Shown here: positions 33,000 through 42,560 of the stretch, in pieces
How positions within the stretch are numbered: position 1 is the first letter of the stretch
How the letters are laid out: the number at the start of each line of letters is the position of its first letter
From: Amborella trichopoda
Taxonomy: Eukaryota; Streptophyta; Magnoliopsida; Amborellales; Amborellaceae
Assembly (NCBI RefSeq): GCF_000471905.2
Contig: NW_006499751.1
Location: forward strand, 610,526 to 674,525
Length of the DNA: 64,000 nt
Reading direction: 5' to 3'
The notes under the pieces: generated by a model
What the model was told of the DNA's origin: nothing
Seen by the model: the letters and a program-made list of their open reading frames with translations, nothing else
The model's database searches: none
Program-made: the position numbers and the translations under genes

Positions 33000-34264
33000 T
33001 AGACTCTCTAACTGATCAATTTTCAAAATTATCATTCAAAAAAGGAGTAAATGTATTATTTGAACCCGACACCAGTGAAAAAGATTTAGATGAATTTCTC
33101 CTGACAATTCAACTGAAGAATATGATTCTGATTATGAAAAAATAAAACAAAAATATATTAAAAATATTACCTTTAGTAAGAAAAATACTTAACAATATGA
33201 ACATAACTAAAAGTGTTAAAACAAAAAATTAGTATGAGCGTCATTCCCCGGTTCACATCAATTTAAAGAAGACCCATATATTGTCACTCAGACATTATCT
33301 AGTGATTCAATTAATGAATGGAATATAGATGGAATGACTTAATACCAAATCATAAATACCTTCCAAAACTTGACCATGTATGCTACTGCTTATTTATTAA
33401 GAAAAAATTCGGATCATACAATAGCTAGTCTAATAGTTGCAAGCTTTTCTGGGCAACTAAAGGGTTGGTGGAATAATTATTTAAATCAAAATCAAAGACA
33501 AATGATCCTTAGCCGCCATAAAACAGATCTTAATAATTAAACTATTAAAAATAAAGTAGGACAAGAAGAACAAGACCCGGTCTCTACTCTTCTTGTTACA
33601 AGAACCCATCATTTTGTTGGAAAAATAGAAGCTATAGATGAGGAAAATAGAGAACTTCTACATAACCTTAGATGTCCTACTTTATCTTACTTTCGCTGGT
33701 ATAAAGATATCTTTCTTACCAAACTCTGAACCTTTTACGATGCTGATAACATCCATGGGAAAGATAAGTTAATTTTTGGGCTTCCTAAATGTTTTACAGA
33801 CAAAGAAAGATCATACATAATTTTTGATATTTCTCTCCTCACTTATGCTGAAATTATTCAAATAATTAATAAATCAAGCTTAATGTTGTTTAATGATTTA
33901 AGACTAAAAGCTCAACTTAAAAAAGAAAGATTAATTAGAAAAAAAATTAGGAGATTTATGTTATCAATTTTGAATAGACTCATATCATCATACCAGAAAA
34001 TCAAGACAATATCATAAGAGCTTTAAAAATAAAATGAGAAAGAAAAAACAAAAGGAAGCGCCAACCTATAATAAATATGGAAAGAAAGGATATTACACCA
34101 ATAAATACTATTCTAAAAGACAAAAAGAAGCTCCAACTTGCAAAAAATGTGGAAAGAAGGAACATTATGCCAACAATTGTTATTCCAAAAAGTATACCAA
34201 TCACTTAGAAAAGTTATCTGAAAAAGAAAAAGAAAACGCACTCTATTCTTCTTCTAATTCTTAA
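33000..34264 (+). pseudogene. Probable caulimovirid coat-protein region with zinc knuckles (decayed)
   Basis: Plus-strand pieces read ASFSGQLKGWWNNYL, HHFVGKIEAIDEENRELLHN and LRCPTLSYFRWYKDIFLTKL, then a Lys-rich tail. The tail has a tandemly repeated knuckle (degenerate copy near 34064, full C-x2-C-x4-H-x4-C near 34138: CKKCGKKEHYANNC) and an acidic end. Coat proteins of caulimovirids have this core, basic tail and knuckle order. It lies opposite in strand to the two fragments on its left, so the locus is rearranged. It is broken in several places. Confidence 0.5.
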
Positions 34265-34399
34265 GAAACAAATTAAAAAAAAGGAATGTTCTTATTCCAG
34301 TAATGTTCTAACCATAGAACAAGAAACCTTCATAGAATTATTTTATAAAACCCCAAATTTACCATTTAAAAATTATTACGATATCGCCTACCACATCAG

Positions 34400-34627
34400 T
34401 CAATGAAGATATGGCCGATGAAGACTCAACCTTCTAACTGTGTATATCTACTATAAACCATGTGGATAATCTCCTAATTACTGTAAATCATGTAGATAAT
34501 CACCCATATCCATATTGTTAGGAAAATCCCTACAACCAAGGGATTAGTCATTCACCCATATTGTATTTAAACACCACTATCTCTCAATGAAAAGATTTGA
34601 AGAATTCCAATATCATCTATCTTAACA
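34400..34627 (+). repeat. Copia 5' LTR (left end uncertain)
   Basis: The right end is fixed by ...CTTAACA followed by the primer site. The left end could be near 34403 or at TGTTAGGAAA (34516). The stretch contains two diverged copies of ACTATAAACCATGTGGATAATC and a TATTTAAACACC TATA-like box near 34563. Confidence 0.5.
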
Positions 34628-34643
34628 TGATTTCAGAGCATTG
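34628..34643 (+). other. Copia primer-binding site
   Basis: TGATTTCAGAGCATTG resembles the initiator tRNA-Met complement TGGTATCAGAGC. It starts directly after the LTR end. Confidence 0.6.
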
Positions 34644-34989
34644 ATCCGTGTTTCTCTCTCTAGAAAAGCTGGTGCATGCTTCAAAACTTTTTGCAAGCAA
34701 ATCTCTTTGCAAGCAATTCAAAGCTGGTGCGTGCCAAAACTTTTGCAGTCAAAATGCCTACTTTTTGTGAGCAAATCTCCATCGAAATTTTTTTGCAAGA
34801 AAATCTTGCAAAAGCTTGTCCATAAATCTTTGCATCGAAAGACCGCAATTGCACCTATTGTCTTGCAAGCAAATGTTACAAAAGCTTCTTCAAGGTGCTT
34901 TGCATCAGAAGACCTTTTCCTTTAAAGGTGCTGACGTCAAGCAAAGATCTTCGCCTTTGCATCAGTAGGCCCTTGCTTTAAGAAAACAA

Positions 34990-36020
34990 AATTGGTAAAG
35001 GCCCGGTCAAACTTTTCTCTCTCTATAAAAGTTTCATTGACCAGCACACTGATAGTTGATGACAACGCAACCAACAATAACAACAACAACTATTCGTCCA
35101 TCACCGACTCATCCTCTCATTTTTTCCTACACTCCTCTGACAATCCAGGTAATTCCCTTGTTTCTCAGCCTCTTACTAGAGACAATTTTGGAACCTGGTG
35201 ATGTGCAATGAGAGTTGCTCTAGAAGCATAGAACAAGCTATGTTTTGTTGATGGCACTCTTCCCAAACCAGCTGCTCCACTTTTTGAAGTTAGAGCATGG
35301 GAGAGATGCAATTTGATGGTCATGTCTTGGCTTTACAATGGTCATGTTCGAGACCTTGCTGTCATTGTAGTCTATGCAGAGACTGCACGAGACCTATGAC
35401 TAGACCTTGAGGACCATTTTTTTCAAGGCAATGGACCAAGGATCTATGAAATTAAACGTTCTATTGCTACTTTGCAACAAGAATGATTGTCAATTGCCGT
35501 ATATTTCTCTTCTCTCAAACTATTGTGGGATGAACTGGGCTCATATTCCAAGATACCTACCTGTACTTGTGGTTCTTTCTAGCAACTACAAGAATATCAA
35601 CATACTGAGAGAGTCTATCAATTTCTCACGGGGTTGAATGAGTCCTTTAGGACCATTCAGACACAAATCCTCGCCATGGAGCCCTTACCCAATGTTGGGA
35701 AGGTATACTCCCTTGTACTTCAAGAAGAGAAGCATAAAGGGTTGCAAGTCAGTCAAACGGCATCAGCTCATGCTGTGGCTCTAGTTGTCAACAAGTCTGA
35801 TAGTGGACAGAACCATGAGTTCTCTTACCCAAGAGGACGACCAGACTGTACTCACTGCCACGAACATGGATATACTGGAGAAACTTGTTACGATCTGCAT
35901 GGCTACCCTGAAGGTCATCCCAAACGAAATTCCAATGGGCGATTCAACTGTCAGAAGGGAGGCAGACGTGCCAATAATGTCATTGTAGCTAGTCCATCTC
36001 TTAATGCTTCACAACAAGGA
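34990..36020 (+). pseudogene. Copia gag (decayed)
   Basis: Pieces read NSLVSQPLTRDNFGTW, LCFVDGTLPKP, VMSWLYNGHVRDLA and LDLEDHFFQGNGPRIYEIKR. FLTGLNESFRTIQTQILAME and PLPNVGKVYSLVLQEEKHK follow, then a C-x2-C..H....C knuckle near 35850 (CTHCHEHGYTGETC). This is standard Copia gag. It is broken several times. Confidence 0.75.
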
Positions 36021-36099
36021 TGAATGTCATCTCTGTCATCTCTCACTACAAGTTAATACCAGCAACTTCTTTCTCTGTTGAACAACGATCCTCAACCCT

Positions 36100-37330
36100 C
36101 CAATGTCAACTTTGCATATATGAAAAGTTGTTTCTTGGTCTCTCAACCATCCAAAAGTTCATGGGCGATAGATTCAGGAGCTACACATCATTTTACACCC
36201 CAGCTATCACCTTTCATGACATCCATTAGCAAGAATCAAAATGCACTAGTTTGATTCCCTGATGGTAGTACTATAATTGTCACATACATTGGTAAAAATG
36301 TCTAATCTCCTTTTATTTCCCTTGAAGATGCTCTTTGCATACCAAATTTTTCTTTTAACTTACTATCTGTAAGTAAAATCACCAGTTCTCTTAACTGTGC
36401 AATCCTATGCTTCCCCACCTATTGTCTTTCAGAACTTAACCACGAGAAAAGTGATTGGAGTGGGGGAAATGCGTGATGGATTGTATCATTTCATTCATCC
36501 ACCAGTTGTTGTTGCTGTGACCCATACATCCATTGTCTCTGTTGAGATCTGACACAAAAGACTAAGTCACCCATCTCAAAATTAATTGTCCTATTTTAAA
36601 TTAAACAATATTTCTTCATGTCATGTTCCTTTCTGTGATATTTGCACCATTACAAAACAGTCGCGTTTACCTTTTTATTCTAGCCCAAATAAATATGACA
36701 TTCCTTTTAAATTAATCCATTGTGATATTTGGGGACCGTATGCCACTGCTTCAAACACATTATTTTTTCACTATTGTTGATGATTGCTCACTCTCTACTT
36801 GGAATTATTTGATGAGATTCAAGTCCGAAACATACAAATTTTTATCTCATTTCTTTAACATGATTAAAACTCAGTTCCAATATCATGCTCGCCAAATCCG
36901 AACAGATAATGGAACTGAATTCTTGTCCAATGCCATGCAAAGCCTATTCAATGAACTTGGCATTGTGCATCAACGAACTTGTGTTCATATCCCACAACAA
37001 AATGGCATAGCTGAATGCAAACATCAGCACCTCTTAGAGGTTTCCCAAGCATTGGGATTCAAGAAAACCTGCTCATAAAATTTTGGGGTGAATGTGTTTT
37101 AACGACATTTTATCTTATTAATCGAATGCCTACACCGATTATCTCTGAAAAAACTCCTTACAAGATTCTCTTAAAAAACCAACCCACTTATGATCATCTT
37201 CGTGTGTTTGCGTGTCTTTGTTATGTGCATAACAATGATACTCAATGTCATAAGTTTGATCAACGTTCCAAATGGTCTATCTTTCTAGGATACCCGTCGG
37301 GTCAATGAGGGTACAGAGTGTTTGACCTTG
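36100..37330 (+). pseudogene. Copia protease and integrase (decayed)
   Basis: A WAIDSGATHHFTP protease site lies near 36165 and NFSFNLLSVSKIT follows. The integrase zinc region near 36560-36660 has CDICTITKQSRLPF, and the core reads HCDIWGPYATAS, IRTDNGTEFLSNAMQ and HQRTCVHIPQQNGIAE. FWGECVLTTFYLINRMPTP and the FLGYPSGQ end follow. The order protease-integrase before RT identifies Copia. It is broken several times. Confidence 0.8.
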
Positions 37331-37616
37331 ACACCAACACCATTTACACCAGTTAAGATGTACATTTCAAGAGAAGATGAACTCACATACATACATTTAC
37401 AAATTTTCCCAACTCATACCCATGTTGTCATCCCAAACCCAGTTCCTGACACCAGCCATGACTTATCTCCACTCATCATTGAAACAAGTCATCAAGAGGC
37501 TCCCCAAGTGCTTCCTTGTAACCCGTCACCGTTTGAAGGTATTTTTCAAAACTTGCATCCTCAATCGAATAAGGAGAAAGCAGTTCGTGACATAGGTCCT
37601 CAGGTACCAAAATGCA
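37331..37616 (+). pseudogene. Copia integrase-RT spacer, cut by E3
   Basis: This Pro/Thr/Ser-rich degenerate sequence is typical of the stretch between Copia integrase and RT. It ends abruptly at the TG that begins the E3 LTR. No gene beyond the spacer is present. Confidence 0.5.
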
Positions 37617-38870
37617 TGTGGACTACGGAAGCCATAGGACAATAAGCCCTGATCCAAAAGTGAAATTTCCAAAAGTCTCACTATGGCATAAGAAGGTTCA
37701 ATATCATTTCTAAGGGTCTCCTAAGAAGACTTGCCAAATTTCGTCGCAATTCGACGAGGTTAAGGCAGTGTAGACGCAGAAACAATTTTAGAAAAATAAT
37801 CTCTATCGCCCTGAAAATGGACCATATAACTACAACCCTATCACCAGAGCATCAAATTAGCATGGGACCATCGTCGTTGGATTCAGAACATCTAAAAACT
37901 GTTAGGGACCAAGTTTCGGCTTGATCGGGTGATTCTGGACCAAGTTATGGCCAAATTACCCAAAACAGGTAGGTCACATGCTATTACCATGCAACCTCAA
38001 TGAACCAGTTTCAATTAATAGAAACTGTGTTTTTGGGTTTTGAGATGAACTTTGAAAGGGCATATCTCTCTCGTTCTAGGTCGGATCAAGCTCAAATTTT
38101 GGGAGCATGTTCGTCTCGTCAACCTGAGCGTTTAGATATGTGGCACAACCCATGTCATGGCCCTAGCCGAGAGAAAAACTAGAGAGAAGATTATGATTTA
38201 AGATAAGATTGCAGATTTTCCAACAAGAATATGCCTCGATCAAGCGGCCACATCACGAACGCTCGCACGTCGGATCAGCCTCAAACCATATCCATTGCGA
38301 GCACGAGATCAGAGGCTTTGTACAAGCCGAACCTAATGCATGATGGACGGTTAGATTCATCACACTATAAAGTCGAAGTTGCTGTAATTTTCGGCCACCG
38401 AAAACTAAACTTAAGCCAAAATACTAAATTTTGAAAATGGTCATTTGGACACTAAATCGAGCCACGTTCATCGCCAAACTCTCATGACGGTATGCTCGTC
38501 AAAATACGACGACGAAATCATGGAAAAACACTAAGAAATTGGCATGATCTTGAATCAAAGATTGCACGTTTCTCATGATTTTCACGTCTCATGATCATGA
38601 CCCAAAAATTATGATTCATTGCTCAAAATGGGTATCCAAACGACCGTCTTCTAAAGCCGATCAAGAAAAGAATAATCTTTTGGCCGAAGGAAGACCGGAA
38701 GGACCCCGAATGGACCCCAAAAGATTGTAAAGGTTGCATGGCCATGATAGGGACTTAATTGGAATTTCAAGATTTGTGGGTGAGGGGCAAAATCATCATT
38801 TTGCCCCTAATTTCTTAATTTTCTTTAATTCATTTAATTCCTATTTTTCCACAATTAGGTTAAAAATTGG

Positions 38871-38903
38871 GCATCGACCCATGTTTGGACTTAAAATCTA
38901 TAG
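38871..38903 (+). promoter_or_regulatory. E3 LTR promoter core
   Basis: TCGACCCATGTTTGGACTTA is followed by a TCTATAGAA TATA-like box. The arrangement matches E1 and E4. The CT-rich tract begins about 100 bases downstream. Confidence 0.45.
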
Positions 38904-39039
38904 AAGCATGTGATGTGCTCTACCCTTCTTGGCTTAATAAAAAATTTGGGCTTCTCTTTGAATCTTGGGTCACGTTTCTATTTGCCTAAAGAGAGAGAGA
39001 GAGAGGAGGGAAAATATTTCAGCGGATACCCTTAGCCAT

Positions 39040-39475
39040 CCAGTTAAATTTCTCTCTCCTCTCCACTTTCTCTCTCTTCTTTCTATCTTTTCTTTCTTTC
39101 TCCTCTTTCTCTATCCTCTACTTCTTTCCTTTCTCTTTCTTCTTCTATCCTTTCTCTCTGCTTCTTTCAATTCTCTCTCTTCTTATTTCCTTTCTCCCTC
39201 TTCTTATTTCCTTTCGCTCTCTTTTTCCTCTTTCTTCTTCTTCTTCTCTCTCCTTTACTTCTTTCCTTTCTCCCTCTACTTCTTTCCTATCTCTTTCTTC
39301 TTTCTTTTTTCTTTTACTTCTTTCCTTTCTCTCTCTACTTCTTTCCTTTCTCTCTCTGCTTCTTTCATTTCTCTCTTCTTTTTTATTCTCTCCCTCCTCT
39401 TTCTCTTTCTTCTTCTTTTCCCTCTCTCCTCTTCCTCTCTCTCCCTTCTTCCTTCCTCTTTCTCTCCTCTCTCTG
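39040..39475. repeat. CT-rich simple/tandem tract in E3 LTR
   Basis: This nearly pure pyrimidine top strand is built from TTCTTTCCTTTCTCTCTCTA-like units of roughly 20-30 bp. It sits where E1 LTRs have only 60-70 bases of CT-rich sequence. It creates a long Ser/Phe/Leu frame that is not a gene. Confidence 0.85.
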
Positions 39476-40010
39476 TCTAGCATGGTGGGGTACACTGTTG
39501 TGCGTAACCTTTCTCTCTCTTCTCTCTGTCTAGCATGACAGCGTACATCACCATGCGTAACATTTATTTTTCTTCTCTCTCCATTTGGCATGGTGGGTAC
39601 ACCCTCATGCACAATCTTTCTCCCTCCTCTCTCTCTGGCAAGCACAGCGGGGTACACCATCATGCACAACCTTTCTCTCTCTTCTCTCTATCTGACATGA
39701 TAAGGTACACCGTTGAGCGTAAGCTTTCTCTCTCTTCTCTCTTTGTCTAGCATGGTAGGGTACACCGCTGTGTGAAACCTTTCTCTCTTCTCTCTTTATT
39801 TAGCATGGCAAGGTAGACCGTCGTGCGTAAATTTCTCTCTTTTCTCTCTCTGTCTGGCACAACAAGATACACTGTCATGAGCAACCTTTCTCTCTCTTCT
39901 CTGTCTCTGTCTGGTATAACGGGGTACACTGTGGTGCGCAACTGTTCTCTCTTCTCTCTCTTTGTGGCATGGTGGGGTATAATGTCATGCATGAAATTTC
40001 TCTCTCCTCT
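39476..40010. repeat. 55-bp minisatellite in E3 LTR
   Basis: About ten units of 53-56 bp read TGTCTAGCATGGTGGGGTAC then AC.GT.GTGCGTAACC and TTTCTCTCTCTTCTCTC. Each combines a piece of the CT tract with a variable non-repetitive half. Confidence 0.8.
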
Positions 40011-40109
40011 CTTCTTTCTTTCTATCTCCCCTCTTCTCTCTCTTCTTTCTCTCTCCTCTCCTCTTTCTCTCTTTTGCTTGCTTGACTAGATGGCAGACTG
40101 AGTCTTTTG

Positions 40110-40480
40110 CCGCCATACCAGTCTTGTCGCTGTGCAGTTTAGATATCGTGTTAGTCTAACTGCCGTTCCCATCTAGCTGTCGTGCCAGACTAGCCGTCGT
40201 GCTAATCTTGCCGTCGTGCTAATCTTGTCGTCGTGCCATTCTTGTCGCCGAGCAGTTTAGCCGCCGTGCCGGTCTAACCGTCGTGCTCATCTGGCTGCCG
40301 TACCAGACTAGCTGTAGTGTCAATCTTACCACTGTGCCAGTCTTGCTACCATGCAGTTTAGCCATTGTGTCAGTCTAACCTCTGCGCCCGTCTGGCGTGC
40401 ATGCTAGAGTAGATGTCGTGTCAGTCTTGTCGCTATACCAGTCTCGCCGTCGTGCCAGTCTAGCCGTTGTGCCAAACTTT
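40110..40480. repeat. 20-bp array with higher-order structure in E3 LTR
   Basis: Units of about 20 bp (TCTTGCCGTCGTGCCAG and variants) run for some 18 copies. GCAGTTTAG recurs at 40134, 40252 and 40353, giving a higher-order period of about 118 and 101 bp (six then five units). Confidence 0.75.
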
Positions 40481-41323
40481 TTCGTTTCTCTTTCTTCTCT
40501 CTTCTCTCTTCTCTCTTCTCTCTTCTTCTCTCCTTCTTTTTGTATCTTCCCCCCTTTTGGAAGGTTTAGCGAGAGTCAAGCTAACCTTCACCCTCTTTCT
40601 TATTCCTTTTCTTCTTCCTTTCTCTAAAACAAATATTTTTCTCTTTACCTCTGAAGAGCTTGATGAAAGTCAAACTAGCCTTCGTCTCTATTTTCTTTCT
40701 CTGTTCTATTTCTCTGAAGAACCAGGTGAAAGCCAAACTGGTCTTCGTTTCTTCATTTCTCTGTTCCCTCACTATTCTCTCTACTTTTTGTCTCTTCTTT
40801 TTCCTCTTTTAATTTCTTCATCTCACTCCGTTCCCTCATTTTTCTACCAAGGAAATGATCTTGTAGGTCCCTTGTTAAGAAGATGCTGGAAGGTTGTCCA
40901 ATTGACATGGACCCAATGTCATCGTTCCCTCATTTTCCCCTCAAATAAACACGCTTGTGTGAATTCATTTAAAGACAAGGTGGGGTCTTCTGACCCACTT
41001 GTCTGTATTCTAATGTGTGTGTGTGATCGTAGGAAAGAAGAAACAAGTCATGGGAGGCAATTCTGAACCAGCCACATGCTAGAGGGCATTCCACGTGATC
41101 TAAGAGGGTGCCCATGCAAGCCAGCCCGAGCGTGTTACGAACCTTCATGAGGTAAGTCCTACTGCACGACCAAATTCATCTATTACCGGTTGGTATTCAT
41201 GCTTGTGTCTCTTTTTCACGGTTCTTGAGAGAGCGATCTTAGGTCTTGGATCCATCTCAAACCTGAAACCACACCACCAGGTCATCCCGACCTGGAGGGC
41301 GAGATTGAGGCATCTAACCAGCT

Positions 41324-41342
41324 TAGCAACTCCACTGGGGAC
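41324..41342 (+). other. E3 primer-binding site
   Basis: TAGCAACTCCACTGGGGAC lies three bases after the LTR end and has the same Arg-type site and GCT spacer style as E4. Confidence 0.7.
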
Positions 41343-42560
41343 ATGCTACCCCATAGTCAGATCGTTCTTGTTTGGCTTTCCTTTCTTCTATTTTCTGCTC
41401 ACTAATACACACATGTCTTCGGGGTCAACTCCTTCATCCGAGTTGGGGATTTGCTATTCCCCGCACTCGTGAGTCCTTTCTGGGAACAGGTTGCATGAAC
41501 CTCGTTTCCGACCTTCCTTCTGAGTATTGACCCCATGTCACTCTCCCAGGTCCTAACCTGGATTGGTGTGAGGAGGGACCTGAAAGTCCCTCACTCCCGA
41601 TCTCCTAGCCTTGATGGACCCTCTACCAATGCACCTTGCATGGGTGATGCATTAGCCACCACACATCGCATGCACCCTGCTACCGGAAAATCACTTACTG
41701 GCTCCACTGCTCGGGACAGCTGAAAGGTCGTCCCTTTCTTTCCTTCAACTGGCAGTCCAACTGCCATTGCTCCTGTGGGTCGTCGTAAGGCCACCCCTGA
41801 CTCTTAATCACATTGGGCCCCAGTAACAAGAGGCTCAACACACCGAAGAGGAGGCCCTAAGGTCACCGCCTCCCACACACGCACCAGAGCTCGTGGTCCA
41901 TCCACTTGAGCCACACCTCAGAGCAATTCTCAGGCTACCTTGAACCACTGTTCGGGTTCAGGTCTTCTTGCACCCGTTCATATATACCTTTGGCATGTGC
42001 ATTGAATTGCTCAGGGCAGCCCTGTTGCTACGTTTACCCGAATACACGAGAGACGACCCCCTCGTCGTCCCTCTCAGCATATGCCTGTGCACTCTGTGAG
42101 GGGTGGTCACAAGATCATTCCTTCACAAACACATGCTCGCGGAATTCGGCCTCCTAAGGCCCGACCTATTGCTCAATCCCAGATTGACCCTCAGGTCACT
42201 CGGAACCCTTCTGCGAGTGGCACACACATGCCACCCCCACAGACGACTCCAAGCTCCTAATCGAAAGGTCATTGGCAGCTGTCTCCTCCCCCATTCGTCC
42301 CTTCTCCTCCGATCGAACCACTCAAGATCTGGTACTCGAAGGACTTCCCTAAGAGTACCCTCTTGATGTGCCCTCTTCAAACAGGGCCTACCTTTGGAGC
42401 TCACAAAAGAGCTCGAGGCAAGGCTCCCTTGGGTGATGAGGTCTTCCATCCCCCGTCTCTCTCCAAGCTGAGACAGAAGCCCTAGTTGACTCCTGTTTCT
42501 GACCAACATCCCTTGTCTCGCCTCGTGGGGACTACCTGTTCAAACAGCAGACCATTCACA
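41343..42560 (+). pseudogene. E3 leader region with conserved frame
   Basis: From about 41570 the frame reads GVRRDLKVPHSRSP, STNAPCMG and HPATGKSLTG, parallel to E1 and E4. Later parts are Arg/Pro/Ser-rich and poorly kept. No known domain is seen. Confidence 0.45.

Larger units (their letters stand above)
34400..37616 (+). mobile_element. Ty1-Copia LTR retrotransposon, front half (Ale/Retrofit-like)
   Basis: A short LTR and Met-type primer site are followed by gag, protease and integrase in Copia order. The RT part is missing because E3 sits at 37617. Features suggesting the Ale/Retrofit lineage are the short LTR and the gag style. The coding region has roughly ten or more breaks. The rest of the element, if it exists, should lie beyond the right edge of the window. 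Confidence 0.75.
37617..41320 (+). repeat. E3 5' LTR
   Basis: It starts TGTGGACTACGG and ends TCTAACCA three bases before the primer site, about 3.70 kb in all. The outer part aligns with the E1 3' LTR. The middle is expanded by a CT-rich tract (39040-39475) and two minisatellites. The last 300 bp match E1 and E4 (GAGGCAATTCTGAACCAGCC, GTGATCTAAGAGGGTGCCC, GGAGGGCGAGATTGAGG). Confidence 0.75.

Noticed and set aside
38965-39480. Open frame of 171 codons rich in Ser, Phe and Leu
   Set aside because: It is translation of the CT-rich repeat in the E3 LTR, with no domain and no conservation in the other LTRs.
39145-39669. Minus-strand frame of 174 codons rich in Arg, Glu and Lys
   Set aside because: It is the reverse of the same CT-rich repeat and a low-complexity artefact.
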